Origin: Osmia lignaria lignaria
Lineage: Eukaryota > Arthropoda > Insecta > Hymenoptera > Megachilidae
DNA: 64,000 nt
Direction: 5' to 3'
Assembly: GCF_051020975.1 (NCBI RefSeq)
Contig: NC_135032.1
Span: forward strand, 1,054,001 to 1,118,000
In this document: positions 34,774-46,365 of the stretch, in pieces
Position numbering within the stretch: the first letter of the stretch is position 1
Layout: the number at the start of each line of letters is the position of its first letter
Translations under genes and position numbers: made by a program
The notes under the pieces: generated by a model
What the model saw: the letters and a program-made list of their open reading frames with translations, nothing else
What the model was told of the DNA's origin: nothing
The model's database searches: none

Positions 34774-37700
34774 AACATAAAAAGTAGGAAACCTAATTCT
34801 TTACAAAAAAGGTCTCTTAACGTTTTGCAATAGCTCGCTTCGGTTCCGAGATATTTGCAGATTTATCTCAAGGGAGGGGTCCTGACGGACATATTTCGAG
34901 ATATTTCTTCTTCTTGTTGTTCTTCTTCTGCACAGCTAAACTGGAAGTGGCATTTCCAGCTCGCAATAGTGCAGAGTTATCCCAAAGAAAGGGGCCACGC
35001 TGTTTCTGTATCTCTATTATGTTGGTGCGGCTTCGGAACTTTTCAATATCTCGATATATCTCGAAAACTACGCTTCTGATCAAAAAATATCATAGAACAT
35101 AAATTGTAGGAAACATAATTCTCTACAAAAAAGGTCTCTTAACATTTTGCCATAGCTCGCTTCGTTTCCGAGATATTTGCAGATTTATCTCACGGGAAGG
35201 GTCCTGATGGACATATTTCGAGATATTTCTTCTTCTTGTTGTTCTTCTTCTGCACAGCTAAACTGGAAGTGGCATTTCCAGCTCGCAATCGTGCAGAGTT
35301 ATCTCAAAGAAAGGGGCCACGGTGTTTCTGTATCTCTATTATGTTGGTGCGGCTTCGGAACTTTTAAATATCTTGATATATCTCGAGAACTACGCCTCTG
35401 ATCGAAAAATATCATAGAACATAAAAAGTAGGAAACTTAATTCTCTACAAAAAAGGTCTCTTAACATTTTGCCATAGCTCGCTTCGTTTCCGAGATATTT
35501 GCAGATTTATCTCAAGGGAAGGGGCCTGACGGACATATTTCGAGATATTTCTTCTTCTTGTTGTTCTTCTTCTGCACAGCTAAGCTGGAAGTGGCATTTG
35601 CAGGTCGCAATAGTGCAGAGTTATCTCAAAGAAAGGGGCCACGGTGTTTCTGTATCTCTATTATGTTGGTGCGGCTTCGGAACTTTTAAATATCTCGATA
35701 TATCTCGAAAACTACGCTTCTGATCAAAAAATATCAGAGAACGTAAATTGTAGGAAACATAATTCTCTACAAAAAAGGTCTCTTAACATTTTGCCATAGC
35801 TCGCTTCGTTTCCGAGATATTTAGAGATTTATCTCAAGGGAAGGGGCCTGACGGACATATTTCGAGATATTTCTTCTTCTTGTTGTTCTTCTTCTGCACA
35901 GCTAAGCTGGAAGTGGCATTTGCAGCTCGCAATAGTGCAGAGTTATCTCAAAGAAAGGGGCCACGGTGTTTCTGTATCTCTATTATGTTGGTGCGGCTTC
36001 GGAACTTTTAAATATCTTGATATATCTCGAGAGCTACGCATCTGATCAAAAAATATCGTAGAACATAAAAAGTAGGAAACTTAATTCTCTACAAATAAGG
36101 TCTCTGAACATTTTGCCATAGCTCGCTTGGTTTCCGAGATATTTGCAGATTTATCTCAAGGGAAGGGGCCTGACGGACATATTTCGAGATATTTCTTCTT
36201 CTTGTTGTTCTTCTTCTGCACAGCTAAGCTGGAAGTGGCATTTGCAGCTCGCAATAGTGCAGAGTTATCTCAAAGAGAGGGGCCACGGTGTTTCTGTATC
36301 TCTATTATGTTGGTGCGGCTTCGGAACTTTTAAATATCTTGATATATCTCGAGAACTACGCATCTGATCAAAAAATATCATAGAAGATAAAAAGTAGGAA
36401 ACTTAATTCTCTACAAGAAAGGTCTCTAAAGATTTTGCTATAGCTCGCTTCGTTTCCGAGATATTTGCAGATTTATCTCAAGGGAAGGGGCCTGTCGGAC
36501 ATATTTCGAGATATTTCTTCTTCTTGTTGTTCTTCTTCTGCACAGCTAAGCTGGAAGTGGCATTTGCGGCTCGCACTAGTGCAGAGTTATCTCAAAGAAA
36601 GGGGCCACGGTGTTTCTGTATCTCTATTATGTTGGTGCGGCTTCGGAACTTTTAAATATCTCGATATATCTCGAAAACTACGCTTCTGATCAAAAAATAT
36701 CATAGAACATAAATTGTAGGAAACATAATTCTCTACAAAAAAGGTCTCTTAACACTTTGCCATAGCTCGCTTGGTTTCTGAGATATTTGCAGATATATCT
36801 CAAGGGAAGGGGCCTGACGGACATATTTCGAGATATTTCTTCTTCTTGTTGTTCTTCTTCTGCACAGCTAAGCTGGAAGTGGCATTTGCAGCTCGCAATA
36901 GTGCAGAGTTATCTCAAAGAAAGGGGCCACGGTGTTTCTGTATCTCTATTATGTTGGTGCGGCTTCGGAACTTTTAAATATCTTGATATATCTCGAGAAC
37001 TACGCATCTGATCAAAAAATATCATACTACATAAAAAGTAGGAAACTTAATTCTCTACAAGAAAGGTCTCTAAAGATTTTGCCATAGCTCGCTTCGTTTC
37101 CGAGATATTTGCAGATTTATCTCAAGGGAAGGGGCCTGACGGACATATTTCGAGATATTTCTTCTTCTTGTTGTTCTTCTTCTGCACAGCTAAGCTGGAA
37201 GTGGCATTTGCAGCTCGCAATAGTGCAGAGTTATCTCAAAGAGAGGGGCCACGGTGTTTCTGTATCTCTATTATGTTGGTGCGGCTTCGGAACTTTTAAA
37301 TATCTTGATATATCTCGAGACCTACGCATCTGATCTACAAATATCATAGAAGATAAAAAGTAGGAAACTTAATTCTCTACAAGAAAGGTCTCTAAAGATT
37401 TTGCTATAGCTCGCTTCGTTTCCGAGATATTTGCAGATTTATCTCAAGGGAAGGGGCCTGTCGGACATATTTCGAGATATTTCTTCTTCTTGTTGTTCTT
37501 CTTCTGCACAGCTAAGCTGGAAGTGGCATTTGCGGCTCGCACTAGTGCAGAGTTATCTCAAAGAAAGGGGCCACGGTGTTTCTGTATCTCTATTATGTTG
37601 GTGCGGCTTCGGAACTTTTAAATATCTCGATATATCTCGAAAACTACGCTTCTGATCAAAAAATATCATAGAACATAAATTGTAGGAAACATAATTCTCT

Positions 37701-40700
37701 ATAAAAAACGTCTCTTAACATTTTGCCATAGCTCGCTTCGTTTCCGAGATATTTGCAGATATATCTCAAGGGAAGGGGCCTGACGGACATATTTCGAGAT
37801 ATTTCTTCTTCTTGTTGTTCTTCTTTTGCACAGCTAAACTGGAAGTGGCATTTCCAGCTCGCAATCGTGCAGAGTTATCTCAAAGAAAGGGGCCACGGTG
37901 TTTCTGTATCCCTATTATGTTGGTGCGGCTTCGGAACTTTTAAATATCTCGATATATCTCGAAAACTACGCTTCGGATCAAAAAATATCATAGAACATAA
38001 ATTGTAGGAAACATAATTCTCTACAAAAAACGTCTCTTACCATTTTGCCATAGCTCGCTTCGTTTCCGAGATATTTGCAGATTCAGCTCAAAGGAACTGG
38101 CCTGACGGACATATTTCGAGATATTTCTTCTTCTTGTTGTTCTTCCTCTGCACAGCTAAGCTGGAAGTGGCATTTGCAGCTCGCAATAGTGCAGAGTTAT
38201 CTCAAAGAAAGGGGCCACGGTGTTTCTGTATCTCTACTATGTTGGTGCGGCTTCGGAACTTTTAAATATCTTGATATATCTCGAGAACTACGCATCTGAT
38301 CAAAAAATATCATGGAACATAAAAAGTAGGAAACTTAATTCTCTACAAAAAAGGTCTCTTAACATTTTGCCATAGCTCGCTTCGTTTCCGAGATATTAGC
38401 AGATTTATCTCAAGGGAAGGGGCCTGACGGACATATTTCGAGATATTTCTTCTTCTTGTTGTTCTTCTTCTGCACAGCTAAGCTGGAAGTGGCATTTACA
38501 GCTCGCAACAGTGCAGAGTTATCTCAAAGAAAGGGGCCACGGTGTTTCTGTATCTCTATTATGTTGGTGCGGCTTCGGAACTTTTAAATATCTTGATATA
38601 TCTCGAGAACTACGCATCTGATCAAAAAATATCATAGAACATAAAAAGTAGGAAACTTAATTCTCTACAAAAAAGGTCTCTTAACATTTTGCCATAGCTC
38701 GCTTCGTTTCCGAGATATTTGCAGATTTATCTCAAGGGAAGGGGCCTGACGGACATATTTCGAGATATTTCTTCTTCTTGTTGTTCTTCTTCTGCACAGC
38801 TAAGCTGGAAGTGGCATTTGCGGCTCGCACTAGTGCAGAGTTATCTCAAAGAAAGGGGCCACGGTGTTTCTGTATCCCTATTATGTTGGTGCGGCTTCGG
38901 AACTTTTAAATATCTCGATATATCTCGAGAACTACGCTTCGGATCAAAAAATATCATAGAACATAAATTGTAGGAAACATAATTCTCTACAAAAAACGTC
39001 TCTTAAGATTTTGCCATAGCTCGCTTCGTTTCCGAGATATTTGCAGATTCAGCTCAAAGGAACTGGCCTGACGGACATATTTCGAGATATTTCTTCTTCT
39101 TGTTGTTCTTCCTCTGCACAGCTAAGCTGGAAGTGGCATTTGCAGCTCGCAATAGTGCAGAGTTATCTCAAAGAAAGGGGCCACGGTGTTTCTGTATCTC
39201 TATTATGTTGGTGCGGCTTCGGAACTTTTAAATATCTCGATATATCTCGAAAACTACGCATCTGATCAAAAAATATCATAGAACATAAATTGTAGGAAAC
39301 ATAATTCTCTACAAAAAAGGTCTCTTAACATTTTGCCATAGCTCGCTTCGTTTCCGAGATATTTGCAGATATATCTCAAGGGAAGGGGCCTGACGGACAT
39401 ATTTCGAGATATTTCTTCTTCTTGTTGTTCTTCTTCTGCACAGCTAAGCTGGAAGTGGCATTTGCGGCTCGCACTAGTGCAGAGTTATCTCAAAGAAAGG
39501 GGCCACTGTGTTTCTGTATCTCTATTATGTTGGTGCGGCTTCGGAACTTTTAAATATCTCGATATATCTCGAGAACTACGCATCTGATCAAAAAATATCA
39601 TAGAACATAAAAAGTAGGAAACTTAATTCTCTACAAAAAAGGTCTCTTAACATTTTGCCATAGCTCGCTTCGTTTCCGAGATATTTGCAGATTTATCTCA
39701 AGGGAAGGGGCCTGACGGACATATTTCGAGATATTTCTTCTTCTTGTTGTTCTTCTTCTGCACAGCTAAGCTGGAAGTGGCATTTGCAGGTCGCAATAGT
39801 GCAGAGTTATCTCAAAGAAAGGGGCCACGGTGTTTCTGTATCTCTATTATGTTGGTGCGGCTTCGGAACTTTTAAATATCTCGATATATCTCGAAAACTA
39901 CGCTTCTGATCAAAAAATATCAGAGAACGTAAATTGTAGGAAACATAATTCTCTACAAATAAGGTCTCTGAACATTTTGCCATAGCTCGCTTGGTTTCCG
40001 AGATATTTGCAGATTTATCTCAAGGGAAGGGGCCTGACGGACATATTTCGAGATATTTCTTCTTCTTGTTGTTCTTCTTCTGCACAGCTAAGCTGGAAGT
40101 AGCATTTGGAGCTCGCAATAGTGCAGAGTTACCTCAAAGAAAGGGGCCACGGTGTTTCTGTATCTCTATTATGTTGGTGCGGCTTCGGAACTTTTAAATA
40201 TCTCGATATATCTCGAAAACTACGCTTCTGATCAAAAAATATCAGAGAACGTAGATTGTAGGAAACATAATTCTCTACAAAAAAGGTCTCTTAACATTTT
40301 GCCATAGCTCGCTTCGTTTCCGAGATATTTGCAGATTTATCTCAAGGGAAGGGGCCTGACGGACATATTTCGAGATATTTCTTCTTCTTGTTGTTCTTCT
40401 TCTGCACAGCTAAGCTGGAAGTGGCATTTGCAGCTCGCAATAGTGCAGAGTTATCTCAAAGGAAGGGGCCACGGTGTTTCTGTATCTCTATTATGTTGGT
40501 GCGGCTTCGGAACTTTTAAATATCTTGATATATCTCGAGAACTGCGCATCTGATCAAAAAATATCATAGAACATAAAAAGTAGGAAACATAATTCTCTAC
40601 AAAAAAGGTCTCTTAACATTTTGCCATAGCTCGCTTCGTTTCCGAGATATTTGCAGATTTATCTCAAGGGAAGGGGCCTAACGGACATATTTCCAGATAT

Positions 40701-41535
40701 TTCTTCTTCTTGTTGTTCTTCTTCTGCACAGCTAAGCTGGAAGTGGCATTTGCGGCTCGCACTAGTGCAGAGTTATCTCAAAGAAAGGGGCCACGGTGTT
40801 TCTGTATCTCTATTATGTTGGTGCAGCTTCAGAACTTTTAAATATCTTGATATATCTCGAGAACTACGCATCTGATCAAAAAATATCATGGACCATAAAA
40901 AGTAGGAAACTTAATTCTCTACAAAAAAGGTCTCTTAACATTTTGCCATAGCTCGCTTCGTTTCCGAGATATTTGCAGATTTATCTCAAGGGAAGGGGCC
41001 TGACGGACATATTTCGAGATATTTCTTCTTCTTGTTGTTCTTCTTCTGCACAGCTAAGCTGGAAGTGGCATTTGCAGGTCGCAATAGTGCAGAGTTATCT
41101 CAAAGAAAGGGGCCACGGTGTTTCTGTATCTCTATTATGTTGGTGCGGCTTCGGAACTTTTAAATATCTCGATATATCTCGAAAACTACGCTTCTGATCA
41201 AAAAATATCGGAGAACGTAAATTGTAGGAAAGATAATTCTGTACAAAAAAGGTCTCTTAACATTTTGCCATAGCTCGCTTCGTTTCCGAGATATTTGCAG
41301 ATTTATCTCAAGGGAAGGGGCCTGACGGACATATTTCGAGATATTTCTTCTTCTTGTTGTTCTTCTTCTGCACAGCTAAGCTGGAAGTGGCATTTGCAGC
41401 TCGCAATAGTGCAGAGTTATCTCAAAGAAAGGGGCCACGGTGTTTCTGTATCTCTATTATGTTGGTGCGGCTTCGGAACTTTTAAATATCTTGATATATC
41501 TCGAGAACTACGCATCTGATCAAAAAATATCGTAG
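34774..41535. repeat. Block 6a: M109-M129, mixed transition block
   Basis: M109 carries TTAACGTTTTGCAATAG, GGAGGGGTCCTGACGG, TATCCCAAAG, CACGCTGTTTC and TTTTCAATATC, a highly marked monomer copied later as M134 and M140. M110 carries CTCACGGGAAGGGTCCTGATGG and CTAAACTGG. M111 and M112 are GCAGGTCGCAATAG and ordinary types; M112 has TTTAGAGATTT. M114 and M117 share AAAGATTTTGCTATAG and CCTGTCGG. M115 and M116 are linked by CATACTACAT and ACAAGAAAGG. M119 and M122 carry CAGCTCAAAGGAACTGG and M127 carries TTTCCAGATATT. There is no fixed HOR here, but markers from blocks 2, 3 and 5 are all present, so the block looks like a meeting point of domains. Confidence 0.7.
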
Positions 41536-43467
41536 AACATAAAAAGTAGGAAACTTAATTCTCTACAAATAAGGTCTCTTAACATTTTGCCATAGCTCGC
41601 TTGGTTTCCGAGATATTTGCAGATTTATCTCAAGGGAAGGGGCCTGACGGACATATTTCGAGATATTTCTTCTTCTTGTTGTTCTTCTTCTGCACCGCTA
41701 AGCTGGAAGTGGCATTTGCAGCGCGCAATAGTGCAGAGTTATCTCAAAGAAAGGGGCCACGGTGTTTCTGTATCTCTATTATGTTGGTGCGGCTTCGGAA
41801 CTTTTAAATATCTTGATATATCTCGAGAACTACGCCTCTGATGGAAAAATATCATAGAACATAAAAAGTAGGAAACTTAATTCTCTACAAAAAAGGTCTC
41901 TTAACATTTTCCCATAGCTGGCATCGTTTCCGAGATATTTGCAGATTTAGCTCAAGGGAAGGGGCCTGACGGACATATTCCGAGATATTTCTTCTTCTTG
42001 TTGTTCCTCTTCTGCACAGCTAAGCTGGAAGTGGCGTTTGCAGGTCGCAATAGTGCAGAGTTATCTCAAAGAAAGGGGCCACGGTGTTTCTGTATCTCTA
42101 TTATGTTGGTGCGGCTTCGGAACTTTTAAATATCTCGATATATCTCGAAAACTACGCTTCTGATCAAAAAATATCATACAACATAAATTGTAGGAAGCAT
42201 AATTCTCTACAAAAAACGTCTCTTAACATTTTGCCATAGCTCGCTTCGTTTCCGAGATATTTGCAGATTTATCTCAAGGGAAGGGGCCTAACGGACATAT
42301 TTCCAGATATTTCTTCTTCTTGTTGTTCTTCTTCTGCACAGCTAAGCTGGAAGTGGCATTTGCGGCTCGCACTAGTGCAGAGTTATCTCAAAGAAAGGGG
42401 CCACGGTGTTTCTGTATCTCTATTATGTTGGTGCATCTTCAGAACTTTTAAATATCTTGATATATCTCGAGAACTACGCATCTGATCAAAAAATATCATG
42501 GAACATAAAAAGTAGAAAACTTAATTCTCTACAAAAAAGGTCTCTTAACATTTTGCCGTAGCTCGCTTCGTTTCCGAGATATTTGCAGATTTATCTCAAG
42601 GGAAGGGGCCTGACGGACATATTTCGAAATATTTCTTATTCTTGTTGTTCTTCTTCTGCACAGCTAAGCTGGAAGTGGCATTTGCAGCTCGCAATAGTGC
42701 AGAGTTATCTCAAAGAAAGGGGCCACGGTGTTTCTGTACCTCTATTATGTTGGTGCAGCTTCGGAGCTTTTAAATATCTTGATATATCTCGAGAACTACG
42801 CATCTGATCAAAAAATATCATAGAACATAAAAAGTAGGAAACCTAATTCTTTACAAAAAAGGTCTCTTAACGTTTTGCAATAGCTCGCTTCGTTTCCGAG
42901 ATATTTGCAGATTTATCTCAAGGGAGGGGTCCTGACGGACATATTTCGAGATATTTCTTCTTCTTGTTGTTCTTCTTCTGCACAGCTAAACTGGAAGTGG
43001 CATTTCCAGCTCGCAATAGTGCAGAGTTATCCCAAAGAAAGGGGCCACGCTGTTTCTGTATCTCTATTATGTTGGTGCGGCTTCTGAACTTTTCAATATC
43101 TCGATATATCTCGAAAACTACGCTTCTGATCAAAAAATATCATAGAACATAAATTGTAGGAAACATAATTCTCTACAAAAAAGGTCTCTTAACATTTTGC
43201 CATAGCTCGCTTCGTTTCCGAGATATTTGCAGATTTATCTCACGGGAAGGGTCCTGATGGACATATTTCGAGATATTTCTTCTTCTTGTTGTTCTTCTTC
43301 TGCACAGCTAAACTGGAAGTGGCATTTGCAGGTCGCAATAGTGCAGAGTTATCTCAAAGAAAGGGGCCACGGTGTTTCTGTATCTCTATTATGTTGGTGC
43401 GGCTTCGGAACTTTTAAATATCTCGATATATCTCGAAAACTACGCATCTGATCAAAAAATATCGTAG
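41536..43467. repeat. 6-monomer duplication, copy 1 (M130-M135, 1932 bp)
   Basis: The order is as follows. M130: ACAAATAAGG, GCTTGGTTTCC, CTGCACCGCTAAG, GCAGCGCGC, ending GATGGAAAA. M131: CCCATAGCTGG, GATTTAGCTC, GTGGCGTTTGC. M132: GAAGCATAATTC, CCTAACGG, TTTCCAGATATT, GTGCATCTTCAG. M133: AGTAGAAAAC, TTGCCGTAG, TCGAAATATTTCTTATTC, TCGGAGC. M134: the TTAACGTTTTGCAATAG monomer, here with CTTCTGAACTTTTC. M135: CTCACGGG, CCTGATGG and CTAAACTGG joined to GCAGGTCGC. The same order follows in the next 1932 bp. Confidence 0.9.
43146..43467. repeat. Chimeric monomer M135 (copied as M141)
   Basis: The 5' part up to CTAAACTGG (A at 166) matches M110, including CTCACGGGAAGGGTCCTGATGG. From position 183 it reads TTTGCAGGTCGCAATAGTGC as in M111, where M110 reads TTTCCAGCTCGCAATCGTGC. 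M110 and M111 are adjacent in block 6a, so the switch between 167 and 182 is another one-monomer collapse of neighbours. The 3' end of M135 (GCATCTGATC, ATCGTAG) is that of an ordinary monomer. In M141 (45078-45399) it is GCTTCTGATC, ATCAGAG, so the 3' ends differ although the chimeric junction is shared. Confidence 0.75.
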
Positions 43468-45399
43468 AACATAAAAAGTAGGAAACTTAATTCTCTACAA
43501 ATAAGGTCTCTTAACATTTTGCCATAGCTCGCTTGGTTTCCGAGATATTTGCAGATTTATCTCAAGGGAAGGGGCCTGACGGACATATTTCGAGATATTT
43601 CTTCTTCTTGTTGTTCTTCTTCTGCACCGCTAAGCTGGAAGTGGCATTTGCAGCGCGCAATAGTGCAGAGTTATCTCAAAGAAAGGGGCCACGGTGTTTC
43701 TGTATCTCTATTATGTTGGTGCGGCTTCGGAACTTTTAAATATCTTGATATATCTCGAGAACTACGCCTCTGATGGAAAAATATCATAGAACATAAAAAG
43801 TAGGAAACTTAATTCTCTACAAAAAAGGTCTCTTAACATTTTCCCATAGCTGGCATCGTTTCCGAGATATTTGCAGATTTAGCTCAAGGGAAGGGGCCTG
43901 ACGGACATATTCCGAGATATTTCTTCTTCTTGTTGTTCCTCTTCTGCACAGCTAAGCTGGAAGTGGCGTTTGCAGGTCGCAATAGTGCAGAGTTATCTCA
44001 AAGAAAGGGGCCACGGTGTTTCTGTATCTCTATTATGTTGGTGCGGCTTCGGAACTTTTAAATATCTCGATATATCTCGAAAACTACGCTTCTGATCAAA
44101 AAATATCATAGAACATAAATTGTAGGAAGCATAATTCTCTACAAAAAACGTCTCTTAACATTTTGCCATAGCTCGCTTCGTTTCCGAGATATTTGCAGAT
44201 TTATCTCAAGGGAAGGGGCCTAACGGACATATTTCCAGATATTTCTTCTTCTTGTTGTTCTTCTTCTGCACAGCTAAGCTGGAAGTGGCATTTGCGGCTC
44301 GCACTAGTGCAGAGTTATCTCAAAGAAAGGGGCCACGGTGTTTCTGTATCTCTATTATGTTGGTGCATCTTCAGAACTTTTAAATATCTTGATATATCTC
44401 GAGAACTACGCATCTGATCAAAAAATATCATGGAACATAAAAAGTAGAAAACTTAATTCTCTACAAAAAAGGTCTCTTAACATTTTGCCGTAGCTCGCTT
44501 CGTTTCCGAGATATTTGCAGATTTATCTCAAGGGAAGGGGCCTGACGGACATATTTCGAAATATTTCTTATTCTTGTTGTTCTTCTTCTGCACAGCTAAG
44601 CTGGAAGTGGCATTTGCAGCTCGCAATAGTGCAGAGTTATCTCAAAGAAAGGGGCCACGGTGTTTCTGTACCTCTATTATGTTGGTGCAGCTTCGGAGCT
44701 TTTAAATATCTTGATATATCTCGAGAACTACGCATCTGATCAAAAAATATCATAGAACATAAAAAGTAGGAAACCTAATTCTTTACAAAAAAGGTCTCTT
44801 AACGTTTTGCAATAGCTCGCTTCGTTTCCGAGATATTTGCAGATTTATCTCAAGGGAGGGGTCCTGACGGACATATTTCGAGATATTTCTTCTTCTTGTT
44901 GTTCTTCTTCTGCACAGCTAAACTGGAAGTGGCATTTCCAGCTCGCAATAGTGCAGAGTTATCCCAAAGAAAGGGGCCACGCTGTTTCTGTATCTCTATT
45001 ATGTTGGTGCGGCTTCGGAACTTTTCAATATCTCGATATATCTCGAAAACTACGCTTCTGATCAAAAAATATCATAGAACATAAATTGTAGGAAACATAA
45101 TTCTCTACAAAAAAGGTCTCTTAACATTTTGCCATAGCTCGCTTCGTTTCCGAGATATTTGCAGATTTATCTCACGGGAAGGGTCCTGATGGACATATTT
45201 CGAGATATTTCTTCTTCTTGTTGTTCTTCTTCTGCACAGCTAAACTGGAAGTGGCATTTGCAGGTCGCAATAGTGCAGAGTTATCTCAAAGAAAGGGGCC
45301 ACGGTGTTTCTGTATCTCTATTATGTTGGTGCGGCTTCGGAACTTTTAAATATCTCGATATATCTCGAAAACTACGCTTCTGATCAAAAAATATCAGAG
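43468..45399. repeat. 6-monomer duplication, copy 2 (M136-M141, 1932 bp)
   Basis: It follows copy 1 at an exact 1932-bp offset. The differences I could find by eye are few: CATAGAACAT versus CATACAACAT at the start of M138 and M132, CTTCGGAAC versus CTTCTGAAC in M140 and M134, and the end of M141 versus M135. That implies identity near 99.8%, although I did not align every base. After M141 the order changes (M142 carries the CTAAACTGG and TTTCCAGCTCGC subtype), so there are only two copies. Confidence 0.88.
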
Positions 45400-46365
45400 A
45401 ACGTAAATTGTAGGAAACATAATTCTCTACAAAAAAGGTCTCTTAACATTTTGCCATAGCTCGCTTCGTTTCCGAGATATTTGCAGATTTATCTCAAGGG
45501 AAGGGGCCTGACGGACATATTTCGAGATATTTCTTCTTCTTGTTGTTCTTCTTCTGCACAGCTAAACTGGAAGTGGCATTTCCAGCTCGCAATCGTGCAG
45601 AGTTATCTCAAAGAAAGGGGCCACGGTGTTTCTGTATCTCTATTATGTTGGTGCGGCTTCGGAACTTTTAAATATCTTGATATATCTCGAGAACTACGCC
45701 TCTGATCGAAAAATATCATAGAACATAAAAAGTAGGAAACTTAATTCTCTACAAAAAAGGTCTCTTAACATTTTGCCATAGCTCGCTTCGTTTCCGAGAT
45801 ATTTGCAGATTTATCTCAAGGGAAGGGGCCTGACGGACATATTTCGAGATATTTCTTCTTCTTGTTGTTCTTCTTCTGCACAGCTAAGCTGGAAGTGGCA
45901 TTTGCAGGTCGCAATAGTGCAGAGTTATCTCAAAGAAAGGGGCCACGGTGCTTCTGTATCTCTATTATGTTGGTGCGGCTTCGGAACTTTTAAATATCTC
46001 GATATATCTCGAAAACTACGCTTCTGATCAAAAAATATCGGAGAACGTAAATTGTAGGAAAGATAATTCTGTACAAAAAAGGTCTCTTAACATTTTGCCA
46101 TAGCTCGCTTCGTTTCCGAGATATTTGCAGATTTATCTCAAGGGAAGGGGCCTGACGGACATATTTCGAGATATTTCTTCTTCTTGTTGTTCTTCTTCTG
46201 CACAGCTAAGCTGGAAGTGGCATTTGCAGCTCGCAATAGTGCAGAGTTATCTCAAAGAAAGGGGCCACGGTGTTTCTGTATCTCTATTATGTTGGTGCGG
46301 CTTCGGAACTTTTAAATATCTTGATATATCTCGAGAACTACGCATCTGATCAAAAAATATCGTAG
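45400..46365. repeat. M142-M144: lead-in to the 11-monomer HOR domain
   Basis: M142 has CTAAACTGG with TTTCCAGCTCGCAATCGTGC and ends GCCTCTGATCG. M143 has GCAGGTCGC with GGTGCTTCTG and ends ATATCGGAGAACG. M144 begins with TTGTAGGAAAGATAATTCTGTAC and is otherwise ordinary, ending ATATCGTAG. With M145 they form a four-monomer succession (CTAAACTGG type, GCAGGTCGC type, ordinary, ACAAATAAGG/GCAGCGCGC type) that is the building block of the HOR to the right. Confidence 0.75.
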
